Under the pieces are notes generated by a model that was not told the origin of the DNA, did not search any database, and saw only the letters and a list, made by a program, of their open reading frames with translations. Shown here in pieces: positions 22,773 to 32,435 of a DNA stretch of 64,000 nt. A program made the translations under genes and the position numbers. This stretch comes from Hymenoscyphus infarciens. Its lineage: Eukaryota; Ascomycota; Leotiomycetes; Helotiales; Helotiaceae. Position 1 is the stretch's first letter; every line of letters begins with the position of its first letter. The DNA is taken from positions 115,661 to 179,660 of the forward strand of contig LLCB01000101.1 in NCBI GenBank assembly GCA_001414345.1. The letters are read 5' to 3'.

Positions 22773-24442
22773 ATGCGTTTCCAAATACTCCATTTCGTGG
22801 CGGCCCTTGCACTGCCATTTGTAGCAGTCGCATTGCCAGCAAGTGGCGCAGAAGAAGTCCCAGCCCATATGCGAGGAAAACGTTCATATGTTGTCCGAGA
22901 CGGTGTGGAACGAACGATTTTTGAGCATGAAGCCTCGGGGGCGACAATAGATTTCGTGAAGAACTCGGGAATTTGTGAAACCACACCTGGAGTCAACCAG
23001 TATTCGGGTTATGTTTCTGTAGGCAGTGAGTTAATCCCGAAGGACCTTTGAGGTGAGAGTTTGTACTAATATTTCCATAGCGAATCAAAACATGTGGTTC
23101 TGGTTTTTTGAGTCTAGAAATAGTCCTGCCACAGCTCCGCTTGCGGCATGGTTCAATGGAGGTCCTGGTTGCTCGTCCATGATTGGCCTTTTCCAGGTAT
23201 GAAGTCTTGATTCGATCGTCGAGGACACCGCTAATCTCTCGAGTCAACAGGAAAATGGTCCTTGTCAATTTTATGATGGGTCATCCACGCCTTCACTTAA
23301 TCCATACAGTTGGAATGAGTATGCAAATATGATCTATGTTGATCAGCCAATTGGCACTGGTTTTTCATACGGAACCGATCCGGTAACATCGACTGTGACT
23401 GCTGCTCCATATGTATGGGCTCTACTTCAAGCATTCTACGTCAACTTCCCCCAATATGAGAATCGTGACTTCGGATTGTTCACGGAATCGTACGGCGGAC
23501 ACTATGGCCCAGGTAAGCTCCCCTGAACCCCAATCCATCTGTCTTTCTACAATCAATTGACACCTACGAATCCAGAATTCTCATCCTATTTTCAATCACA
23601 AAACAAGGCGATCGCCGCTGGCACCGTGACGGGGCAAACAATCCCTCTCGTTGCACTCGGGATCAACAACGCTTGGCTCGATCCAGCAATAAACTTCAAA
23701 TCCTTCGTCGACTTTTCCTACAACAATACCTACAAACCTCTCATCAGCGCCTCAACTTTCAAATCCCTCACAACTTCCTACAATAACAACTGTCTTCCCG
23801 CACTGAAAAAGTGTACTGGTACAACCGGAACGGATTCCGCTTGTGTCAGTGCAGACAATACCTGTAGTCAGATTGAGAATACCATCTACGACGGTGGGAA
23901 TTTCAACGCTTATGATATTCGTGAACCACAGAATGATCCCTACCCACCGGAGACCTATGTGACTTACTTGACTAGTGCTGCTGTGGTGAAAGCCATTGGG
24001 GCCAAGAGTACCTATGCGGAGTGTTCTGATGCTGCTGGGGCGAAGTTCAACACTGCTGGTGATGGTAGGTTCCCCATCGTCTACAATAAAGAAATACTAA
24101 TAATCTCCAGATGCACGATCCTTACTCTCCACGCTCTCCGGGGTTGTTCAGTCTGGAATCACAGTCCTCATATGGGCGGGTGATGCGGATTGGATTTGTA
24201 ACTGGTTTGGCGGTATCGCCACCGCAGAATCCGTGACGTTTTCGCAGTCTGCGGCGTTCAAAGCGAAGGCTGTGACCGATTATACAGTTGCTGGAAAAGC
24301 GGGAGGAACGTTCAAGAATGTGGGGAATTTGAGTTGGCTGCGGGTGTTTGGGGCGGGTCATGAGGTTCCGTATTATCAACCGGAGTTGGCTTTGCAGGTT
24401 TTCAAACAAACCATGGGGAAGACGCCTATTAGTAGTACTTGA
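22773..24442 (+). CDS. Secreted serine carboxypeptidase (peptidase family S10)
   Basis: Five exons: 22773-23025, 23081-23196, 23251-23512, 23576-24064 and 24111-24442. The introns of 46-63 bp have GTGAGT/GTATGA/GTAAGC/GTAGGT donors. Spliced length is 483 aa. The N-terminus [20 protein letters not shown] is a good signal peptide, so the enzyme should be secreted or vacuolar. Family landmarks are the oxyanion/substrate loop NGGPGCSS, the nucleophile ESYGG (S203), the acid in GDADWICNW (D400) and the base in [11 protein letters not shown] (H457), so the Ser-Asp-His triad is complete. S10 enzymes remove C-terminal residues from peptides at acid pH. Several Asn-X-Thr/Ser sites suggest glycosylation. 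The upstream in-frame ATG at 22692 is less likely because it would bury the signal peptide. No defects are seen. Confidence 0.94.
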
Positions 24443-25369
24443 AGTTGAGATAATATAAGGGACCTGGTGTCTCGATTGTGAGAAACCTAATGGATTGAAC
24501 GATGACGCGTCGTGAAGAACGGATTTGACCTGGTATTTTGTGATACGAGTATACCAAGCCTTGACTCTTAAGAAGTCTCAAGAGATTGGGTTCGGTCTGA
24601 AAACTCCAAATATATTATGACTTGACTCTTCTTTTCGATTCAAAGAAGATCCAAGCCAGGTTTTGGATCAGTATCGACTTGTTATCCACTTGGTTCGCTA
24701 TGTAGACTTGTAGATATCTTGGCGAAGCAAAGACCAACCGTCTGGGCATCGAAAGTAAACAAACAGGGATAAGTATAAGGCGAAGCGAGGGAGAGGCAAA
24801 CCCATTGGCCGCCTTATCGGGCAAAGTAAGAATAAATCCGGTGGAAAATTGCAGAAATGATTCCCAGTCTGTCCTAGAAAGCGTAAGCGAGTAAGCCACA
24901 AGTAAGCCGAACAAGTTTAGGGGCCAAAGATTGAGCCAAAAGAATTTCACGAGTGGATAGCGAGTAACCTGCTAAAGATACAAAATTGCCTCAAGTATAA
25001 TTGCTAGTAATTGAAAGACTTTCCAAAAATGTATCCAAAAAACAACATAAATACTCGAATGAAATTACGAACTCTTGAGAACTCTGAAACTCTGAACTCT
25101 TCTATTCACTTGTTGGCTTTTGATTTTGTTGCTCCCCACTTTGAGTATTTTGGTGGTGTCGTAAGTGCTAGCGTCCCTCTAAATCCTTGCCAGGAATACA
25201 TCAACAAACCAGATTTTTCCACAAAGAACTTCATCACAAATCACCTATCAAAAGACACTCAGCTCACCTCTATCAACTTACCCTCCCAATCTCCCCAAGA
25301 CCCTCACATCCTCTCCATTCACAAGTCTAAAATCCCCAACCGAAAAGTCTGCCCCCTTCCCCATCCTCC
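24443..25369. other. Intergenic between convergent genes
   Basis: Lies between the 3' ends of the carboxypeptidase (plus) and the dehydrogenase (minus). A 111-codon minus frame (24950-24615) has one hydrophobic segment but no family resemblance or good start context, and a 120-codon plus frame (25011-25373) is of low complexity. I regard both as chance. Nothing else was seen. Confidence 0.45.
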
Positions 25370-26731
25370 TTAGATCTTAGCCTTCTCCCCCACAGCCATT
25401 ATAGCACCAGTCTTCAAATAATCCCCACCATCAACCGCAATAACAGCCCCATTAACATGACTTCCCGCGCGACTACAAAGAAAAACCACCAGTCCAGCGA
25501 TATCCTCCGGGATTCCAGATCTTTTACTTGGATTCTGTGATGCTATGTGCTCTGCACCGCCTGCAAGATCCAAGAGACCATTTGCCATTTTGGAAGGGAA
25601 GAAGCCTGGTGCGATGGCGTTTACGAGGATATGGCGGGGTCCGAGTTCTACCGCTAGGTGCTTCGCAAGATGGATTGCTGCTGCTTTGGAGGCGGAGTAG
25701 CCGTATGTTCCTATTGGGCCGAGGCTTCCTGGGGTCGGTGTTAGGTGGGTGTTGGAGTTTTTGAATGGGAAGGGTTTAGAGGTGAGTTTTTGGGGGAGAG
25801 AAGACTTACCGATTGCTAGGCCCGCTATTGAGGCTGTTATGATTACTCGTGCGGGATCCGCGATTGTGCCACTTTTTTCAAGTAAAGGTGTGAATCTATC
25901 TTGTTTGTCAGTTTATTTCCCATCACTCTTCTCCTCTTTTGAGTTTTTTTCTCTGAAAAGGTGACTTGACTTTTGTGCAATTGAGGCTACTAAAACAACA
26001 CTAATTGTGGTGGAAGTAAATTTCCTCCTCAAGACCTCAACGAACGTTATGTACCATAGTTCACTTCAAAATGAACATGTGAGGAAGAATCGAGAAACGA
26101 CTTATCCAAGCAGTTAACCTCAAAACCAAAATCGAAAAAGCCAATTCAACCCAACTAAACTCCCCTAAAACAAAAAAAAAGGGCAAACTCACAATCTAAT
26201 ACACCCAAAGACACTCCTAACATTCAAATCCATCACCTTCCCAAATGCCGCATCAGGATGAGTATCAAACCCCTCTCCCCAAGTCGCCCCAGCATTCGCA
26301 AACAAAACATCAATAACATCAGTCGTCTCCTTCACCTGCCTCACCAAACTCTCAACTCCCTCGATGGTAGAAATATCAGATGGAACAGCGATAGCCCTCG
26401 CGCCTGGCGCAAGATTAGGAAGTGCGTTTAGGGTTTTGACTGCTTCATGGCAAGCGGAGGCCTTTCGGGATGTAATGTAGACCCGGTGCGCTCCTGCTTG
26501 GAGGACTCTAGAGAGTGTTAGCAATCTTATGAGTTGTGTGCGGTTAGAGGGGGGGAAAAAAGGAGAGGGGGGAAAAAAAGGGGGGGGGGGGGGGTGGAAA
26601 GGGAAAAGGGAGAAGTACCCAGAAGCTGCATGGAGTCCTAGACCGCGCGAGCCGCCTGTTATTACTACTATTTTTCCTTTTAGGGAAAAGATGTTTGGGA
26701 AGTCTTTTAGTTCCGTGTCGTATTTTGACAT
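25370..26731 (-). CDS. Short-chain dehydrogenase/reductase (classical SDR)
   Basis: Four exons on the minus strand: 26731-26619, 26507-26193, 25895-25810 and 25728-25370. They give 290 aa with every junction in phase. The N-terminus has the Rossmann motif VVITGGSRGLG (TGxxxGxG, cofactor binding). FANAGA is the NAG stabilising motif, ITASIAG holds the catalytic Ser, and YGYSASKAA holds the catalytic Tyr and Lys. The C-terminus has the NAIAPGFFPSKM and NGAVIAVDGG blocks. It oxidises or reduces an alcohol/carbonyl with NAD(P); the substrate is unknown. Intron 1 (26508-26618) carries on its coding strand a C-rich run, seen on the plus strand as a 15-base G run at 26580-26594. Intron 2 (25896-26192) is unusually long at 297 bp. 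An alternative start at 26761 adds ten residues. Confidence 0.92.
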
Positions 26732-27268
26732 GATGCTTGCTTGCGAAAGTAAGTATCGCAAGTTTCAATGCTGTGCTCAGCGAAGTTAGAAATGGCTTTC
26801 TGAAATTAGGAATTGCCCAGGTGAAGTTTTGGTGTTTTGATAGAGCGAGCAAAGCGAGTGCAAGCTTGTGTTATGTGACACGAATGCAATTATATTGGGG
26901 GTTTGAGGTGGAAGTGAGGAGGGAACGAAGACGTGAGGAAGTGGGGCACAGTTTCAGCCAGCCGAGGTCCGCTCGTTCCCCTCATTGATGATTACTGAGC
27001 AGGGGGGAATGATTGATTGTTGCAAGTAATCAACATGAAGAACCTGTGTTGAATTGTTACCATGATGAGCTTTATAGAATTAGGGGAATGGGGGAATGGT
27101 CACGCAGAGATAGATTATCACCTGGGGATTTGATGGTCAGATTGTGCTTGTAAGCTCTCTTGTGAGATTCTAGGATATTGAGTCTTCATGTTGGCTCTTC
27201 AACATGAGTATAAGTATTCCTATCTGAGCTATCTCTTTCTAAGAATGCTTACTGGAGTATCAATGCCC
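26732..27268. other. Intergenic, SDR promoter side
   Basis: Separates the SDR start from the 3' end of the methyltransferase on the same strand. There is no credible gene. The short frame at 26737-26988 is a shadow of the region upstream of the SDR. No TATA box stands out. Confidence 0.45.
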
Positions 27269-28770
27269 TCATATCTTCCTCGCCACCCAGTGACTAACCT
27301 GATAAGTGTTTTGCAACATGCTCGCTGTATCTTGGATATAGGGTGCTGCAATTCCCGACTCTCTCTTTTCAACAACAAAGCCGAGTTGTTGAACTAGAGC
27401 TACCACTTCGTCATCTGTCAATTCAACACTGCCTGGATCTGCAATACCTGGGCATAGTAAGTACAGACAATTGATAAGGGGTGGTGAAACATACCCCAAC
27501 TGGCCTCTCTCTCCTCCTTCTCCCGTCCATGACTTCCAGGCGCATTTCCTTCAAAGTGCCAAAGTAAAGGTCCAACATTGATCAACAATCCCCCAGTTTT
27601 CAAACAATTACGCACCACCTCAAGGTATCGAATAAGATTTGGCGCCGTATCAAGGAAAAATACAGTAGCAACAGCGTCAAATCTGTCTCGCTGATTTTCA
27701 CTTCCATACAAAAGGAGAAAGTCGGATGCACTCATACTCATTTGTCCAGCTCCTTTTGTATTGCTCATAAGATCCCCCGTACTCACATCAGGTATTTGTA
27801 CCGATTTCAAGTGATTCTCACGAGATTTGTGATTGGAAAAGGAATGAACCCATGGGAAGAGAGTGTGTACACGAGCTCCAACACAGTGATTGAGAATATA
27901 GGAACTTGCAAGAAGTTGATGGTAACTGATTTCATTGCCTTCCGAGTCAAATCCATCAAGACATAGGTCAAAGACCAGCCGACCAAGACCTGCTCCTGGG
28001 ACAAGGACATTCATTTTTGCGCCCTTGCGAAGAGAACGTTCCTTCTGTAGAGCTTCAAATACTGGAAGATGGCATGCTTTTCTCTCGGCCAGACCTTCTT
28101 CGGACCAATCGCGAAAGAGCTGCCGAATGGTGCTTCGGGCTTTTTCCAGATCATTCGCTGTCGCTGAAGTTCGCCAGTCGTTGCCATTGTTCGATCGCTG
28201 TAGAGTGGGATTGGAAAGGCCGAAGGACTCAAGACCAGACTGAAGGATGGCAGTTGCGATTTCCGAGTTTTGGTCGATTGCCGAATCTACCGCGTCGAGA
28301 GTGTCCAGATAAGAGAATGGAGGCTTCGCTAACAGTTCCCAATGTGCTCTCGGTAGGGCGTAGAAGGATTGTCTCCGAAGGTGTGTAGTGTTGAAATGGG
28401 CAGTCTTTGAGTACTGGCTGCGATATATTAGTGAACACGTCCAAGATTATTCAAGATGTTGTGTCTTTTTGTATTGCATGTCCTCCTTCAATCCACATCG
28501 GTTCAAGTTGCCCACTAGAGCAAATAAAGGGGGCCTTGACAGAAATCGGCTATGCCTTGACAATAGGGGCAAGCTTATGGATCTGGTGGGCTATCTGTTG
28601 CAAAGGAAACATCAAGTGAATACGCCCAATTGCAAACAAGTCAAGTACCAACGAAGGAATTAGAGGAAACCCCACACTTACTAGAATGAGGATAGTGCAC
28701 CCAGAAGCACTTTTTTTTCTTGGTCATCGCTATAAGTCTCCTCATTTCCCTGCCACTCAGCAGCCGACAT
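27269..28770 (-). CDS. Carnosine N-methyltransferase-like (N2227 family) S-adenosylmethionine enzyme
   Basis: Three exons (28770-28682, 28417-27495, 27447-27269) give 396 aa. Exon 1 encodes MSAAEWQGNEETYSDDQEKK and is joined by a 264-bp intron to QYSKTAHFNTTHLRRQSFY, which fits the N2227 family N-terminus; phases agree. The diagnostic methyltransferase block is MNVLVPGAGLGRLVFDL (about residues 165-181), followed by GNEISYHQLLASSYILN. FDAVATVFFLDTAPN is the substrate-side acidic block, followed by GGLLINVGPLLWHF. In animals and yeast the family methylates carnosine or an unknown dipeptide-like substrate in the cytosol. The last exon supplies the usual C-terminus (ending SHWVARKI). Divergent from poly(A) polymerase with about 300 bp between the starts. 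Confidence 0.93.
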
Positions 28771-29069
28771 TTTGAAGAGAGAGAGAGTTGGTTTCCCCAA
28801 TTTGAGGTAAGGTAGTATACATATTTGGCAGCGTGCACGTTAAGTGGAAGCGGCGCGGCGGACGGAAGAACCATGAACCGAGGACCCTGGCGGCCTCAGG
28901 CAGAGAAACTCCAAGCTAGGCTCTAGGAGCTGGCCCCTGCCATTTAATACCTACGATCCACACAAGTACACAAGTACATTGAGCAACCATCAACAGCTTT
29001 ACCACCAACTCCGTCGTCGTCAACGCCAACGCCAACGCCAACGATCTTGCTCCCAGCATTTTCGTCCAA
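28771..29069. promoter_or_regulatory. Divergent promoter between N2227 methyltransferase and poly(A) polymerase
   Basis: Only 299 bp separate the two start codons, so both promoters must share this space. It contains a GAGAGAGAG run near 28779-28788 close to the methyltransferase start. On the poly(A) polymerase side there is a threefold CGCCAA motif (about 29023-29041). There is no clear TATA box, as is common for housekeeping fungal genes. Shared regulation is inferred from spacing only. Confidence 0.5.
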
Positions 29070-31208
29070 ATGGCGGCCCCTGGAACAACGCGGTTGGGTG
29101 TGACAGAGCCGCTCTCTGTCGCCCTGCCTACCGAGGCCGAAACCGACGCCAGCAATTCTTTGATCGAGGAATTGAAGAGGCAGGGTAACTATGAGAGCGC
29201 CTCCGATACCAGCAAACGGTAAGTCAAAGTCACCGTCAAGACGACTCCCGATCCCGAGACTCAGACCTCTGGCCGACCCCGCAGACAGCCAACACAATGC
29301 TGCGCACTTCCTCGTCACGAACCAAAATGCTAACTGTTAGTGCTTCTCCGATGCAGAACCGAAGTCCTCAAATCTCTCCAATCCGTCACCGAGGAGTTCG
29401 TCAAGCATGTTTGTAGGGTACAGGGATTGAACGAAGCAGTCGTCAATTCGGCCGGCGGCAAGATCTTTACCTATGGCAGTTTCCGACTTGGTGTATTTGG
29501 GCCGGGTTCGGATATCGATACGCTTGTCGTCGCTCCTAAGCATGTCACATTAGAACACTACTTCGACCACTACCCGGCCATCCTGGAAAAGATGACCCCG
29601 AAGGGCGCAATCACCGATCTCACACCAGTACCAGACGCATTTGTGCCGATTATCAAATTTGAGTATAACGGAATCAGCATTGATTTAATCTTTTGCTCAG
29701 TCTACTTGAGCCAAGTCCCACAAGATCTGTCATTGCTAAGCATGGATATGCTTCGTGGACTGCAAGAAAAGGAGATTCGATGTCTAAATGGCACCAGAGT
29801 GACAGACGAGATATTGACTTTAGTTCCCCAACCGGCCGTCTTCCGCACTGCCCTGCGAGGGATCAAGCTTTGGGCGCAACGCCGAGCGATATATGCCAAC
29901 ATTATGGGCTTTCCAGGAGGTGTTGCTTGGGCGATGTTGGTGGCTCGGATATGCCAACTGTATCCCAAGGCAACTTCATCGACGGTCATTCTAAAGTTCT
30001 TTCGTATCATGGAGAAGTGGCAATGGCCAATGCCGGTCCTACTAAAGCCTATTGAAAGCGGTCCTTATCCAAACGTCAAAACGTGGAACCCCAAGGTGAG
30101 TCAGTTTTATTGGCCTCGTCGAGAAGATGCTAACTTTTCAGTTATACGGACTTGATAGGAGTCACCTAATGCCCATCATTACCCCCGCTTACCCCTCGAT
30201 GTGCGCCACCCATAATATCACCAGATCTACGATGACAATCATCCAGAGGGAATTGAAGAGGGGTGGAGATATTACAGACCAGATCATGTCAGGAAAGTCC
30301 AAGTGGAAGGAGCTTTTTATGAAGAACACATTCTTTGTCAATGGGTATAAATACTACATCACTGTCGTGGCAGCAAGTCCCACCGAGGAAGCACAACTTA
30401 TTTGGTCTGGATTTGTCGAATCAAAAGTTCGTACTCTCGTAGCCCTTCTTGAAGAGAATGAAAATATCGCCTTGGCCCACCCCTTTAACAAGGGCTTTGA
30501 GAGGGTTGTCAAGTGCCACAATGAAGAAGAGACCGACAAAGCAAAGAATGGTCTTGAGATCCCCGTTAGGGAGATCCCGGTGGAAAGCACTGATTCTGCA
30601 CAGCAGACAAATGGAGAATCAAAAGGGGAGAATGGAACTACCGAGAAACCCGCCACGATCTACACATCGAGATGGTATATTGGGCTGCAATTGCGTGAAG
30701 GTGAGTCGCCCTTCCCCCAATAGATCTGGATATCGACCTACTGCACTGAAATGAAGTCCAATTAGAACCGCTGTGGCATCTATCTTATCGTTCTCACTGT
30801 TCAGCAGCTAACAAACCTAGGCGCCAAATCTCTTGATATATCCCGAGATGTAGAAAATTTCAAGGCAACTTGTACTCGTTGGATGAAATACGACAAAGAG
30901 CTCAACGCCGTCAATGTGTGCACTTCCAAGAAGTAAGCGACCACAGTCTTACCAAATTCTAACGTCTCACTGATACATGTGACAGTTACGATTTGCCCGA
31001 CGACGTCTTTGCGGAGGGCGAAGTGAAGCCTGCCCGGCCACAGAAGAAGAGAAAGCGTGGAACAACGCAAGTAGGTGAAAGGCTATATCAATTCTGGAGC
31101 AGCTTTCTCGGATGGAATCCCCTCATAGGTTATGGCAATGCTGACTTTGTATAGGATGCCAACCGGCCTGCCAGAAGACCGAATACTTCGGTTGCTGCGG
31201 CTAGTTAG
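29070..31208 (+). CDS. PAP1: Nuclear poly(A) polymerase
   Basis: Six exons (29070-29218, 29357-30095, 30142-30700, 30821-30932, 30986-31070, 31155-31208) give 565 aa in frame. The enzyme adds poly(A) tails to cleaved pre-mRNA in the nucleus. The nucleotidyltransferase signature is YGSFRLGVFGPGSDIDTL, with D102 and D104; the third catalytic Asp is in GISIDLIF (D159). The central domain follows with LRGIKLWAQRRAIY and GFPGGVAWAMLVAR, then the RNA-binding domain (ITPAYPSMCATHNIT and later blocks). The C-terminus is basic (RPQKKRKRGTTQ), a likely nuclear localisation signal, followed by a short exon coding DANRPARRPNTS. Fungal enzymes of this family are 560-600 aa, so the length is normal. The C-terminal exon is the least certain junction; reading through instead gives a different tail. 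Confidence 0.95.
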
Positions 31209-32435
31209 TTGCTGTGTGAACACCCACTGCGTTTTCCTTTTCTAGATTGATCAGCATCTAACGATAGGCATGTTCAGCGTTCTCAGCATCGTGATAATTT
31301 AAGTCGACCTCGACATTGATCCTGCGGGGAAAGGATCTAGTAAACAAAAAAGCAGACAAAAAGTACTAATTCAACAGGACATAGTGTTCCTCAGTGGTGA
31401 AAGCACCTTCTTGCACACTAACAAAACGAGCTTTTTTGCTCAGTCAGCAACTCATTCCAGGGATTTGGAAGACCAAATCGGGCGTACAGGCATTGTGGCA
31501 TGCGCAAGGAGCTTCCGGGGGGTAGCGACATTTGATCTTCTGGCGTTGGTAGAAATTGAGGTTACCCGGGGGGGGGGGGGGGCACATTGCGGCAGCAATA
31601 GCAAAAGGGTCATAGATGACTTACAGGCCTTGTATCTAGCAAAACCAATAAATTGCATTGTGAGACTACGAGTCTCGATTAAGATTCTTCCTGCTCTCTA
31701 TCACTTTCTGCTCTCTATCACTTCCGAGTTTACTACTATCTTTGTGTTTGATTTGGTAGTCAGTGACAAGCATAGCTACTCCAGTAGTCTCGTAGTCTCG
31801 TCTCCCGTCTTCTTTGGAGTTTAGTCATAAATGGATTACGTCAGAGGCAGCATCCGCATTTTGGAAATCCGCGCCAGTCGCTCCGCTGTTCATTGGTAGC
31901 AGTAATCAACTCATCTACTATACCTTTTCTTTCGGGTGATTCACTTGCAGGTCGGTCCTTTCTTGTTGATCTTCTTCTCTCAAGAGTCAAGCCGGTCTAG
32001 AATTGTCGGCACCTCTCCTTCTCCTCTACCCCACCACGCCCTCCTCTTGCATCAACGCCTTCTTGCTCTTTCCTCCTCCTCATCCTCCTCCTCCCTCCTT
32101 CCTCCCCCAAACCACTAAAAGTGGCGGGCCCAACCCCCTTTCGAAAAGCTAGCCCCGTTGCTCATCCACACAATCGCCGAAGCCTCCTCCGTTACCTCTT
32201 CCCACACCCTCGACAAGCCGCTCGCGATCGACTGGCACGCTTCCGCTTCGAAACCGTACCTTTCTACAAGCGCCGAGCTCAGTCGCGAATCTATAACTAT
32301 ATTGTCAAGAGGCAGAAGCGCAGCCTGGCAAAGAAAGCGGCCGGAAATACCATTCTTGACATTGTCCGAAGGAGGGGTCACTTCTTATTCCGCAACCACA
32401 AAAAGAATGAGCCAAGTGTTTTGCGCCAGGTGACC
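31209..32435. other. Intergenic and 5' leader of the App1-like gene
   Basis: A 15-base G run lies at 31568-31582. A long pyrimidine-rich tract at about 32020-32110 (CT/CCT runs) resembles the CT-rich core promoters of highly expressed fungal genes. The App1 frame is open upstream of its first ATG from before 32121 to 32435, without any ATG, and encodes a basic Arg/Lys-rich stretch. I take it as untranslated leader or as an exon whose start lies across an intron I could not define. The 146-codon frame at 31384-31824 looks like chance. Confidence 0.45.

Noticed and set aside
24615..24950. 111-codon minus-strand hydrophobic frame
   Set aside because: A single hydrophobic stretch without family motifs, located in a convergent 3' intergenic space; no promoter or intron evidence.
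31384..31824. 146-codon plus-strand frame between PAP1 and App1
   Set aside because: Contains a G homopolymer read as Gly and otherwise no protein-like pattern; the start context is poor.
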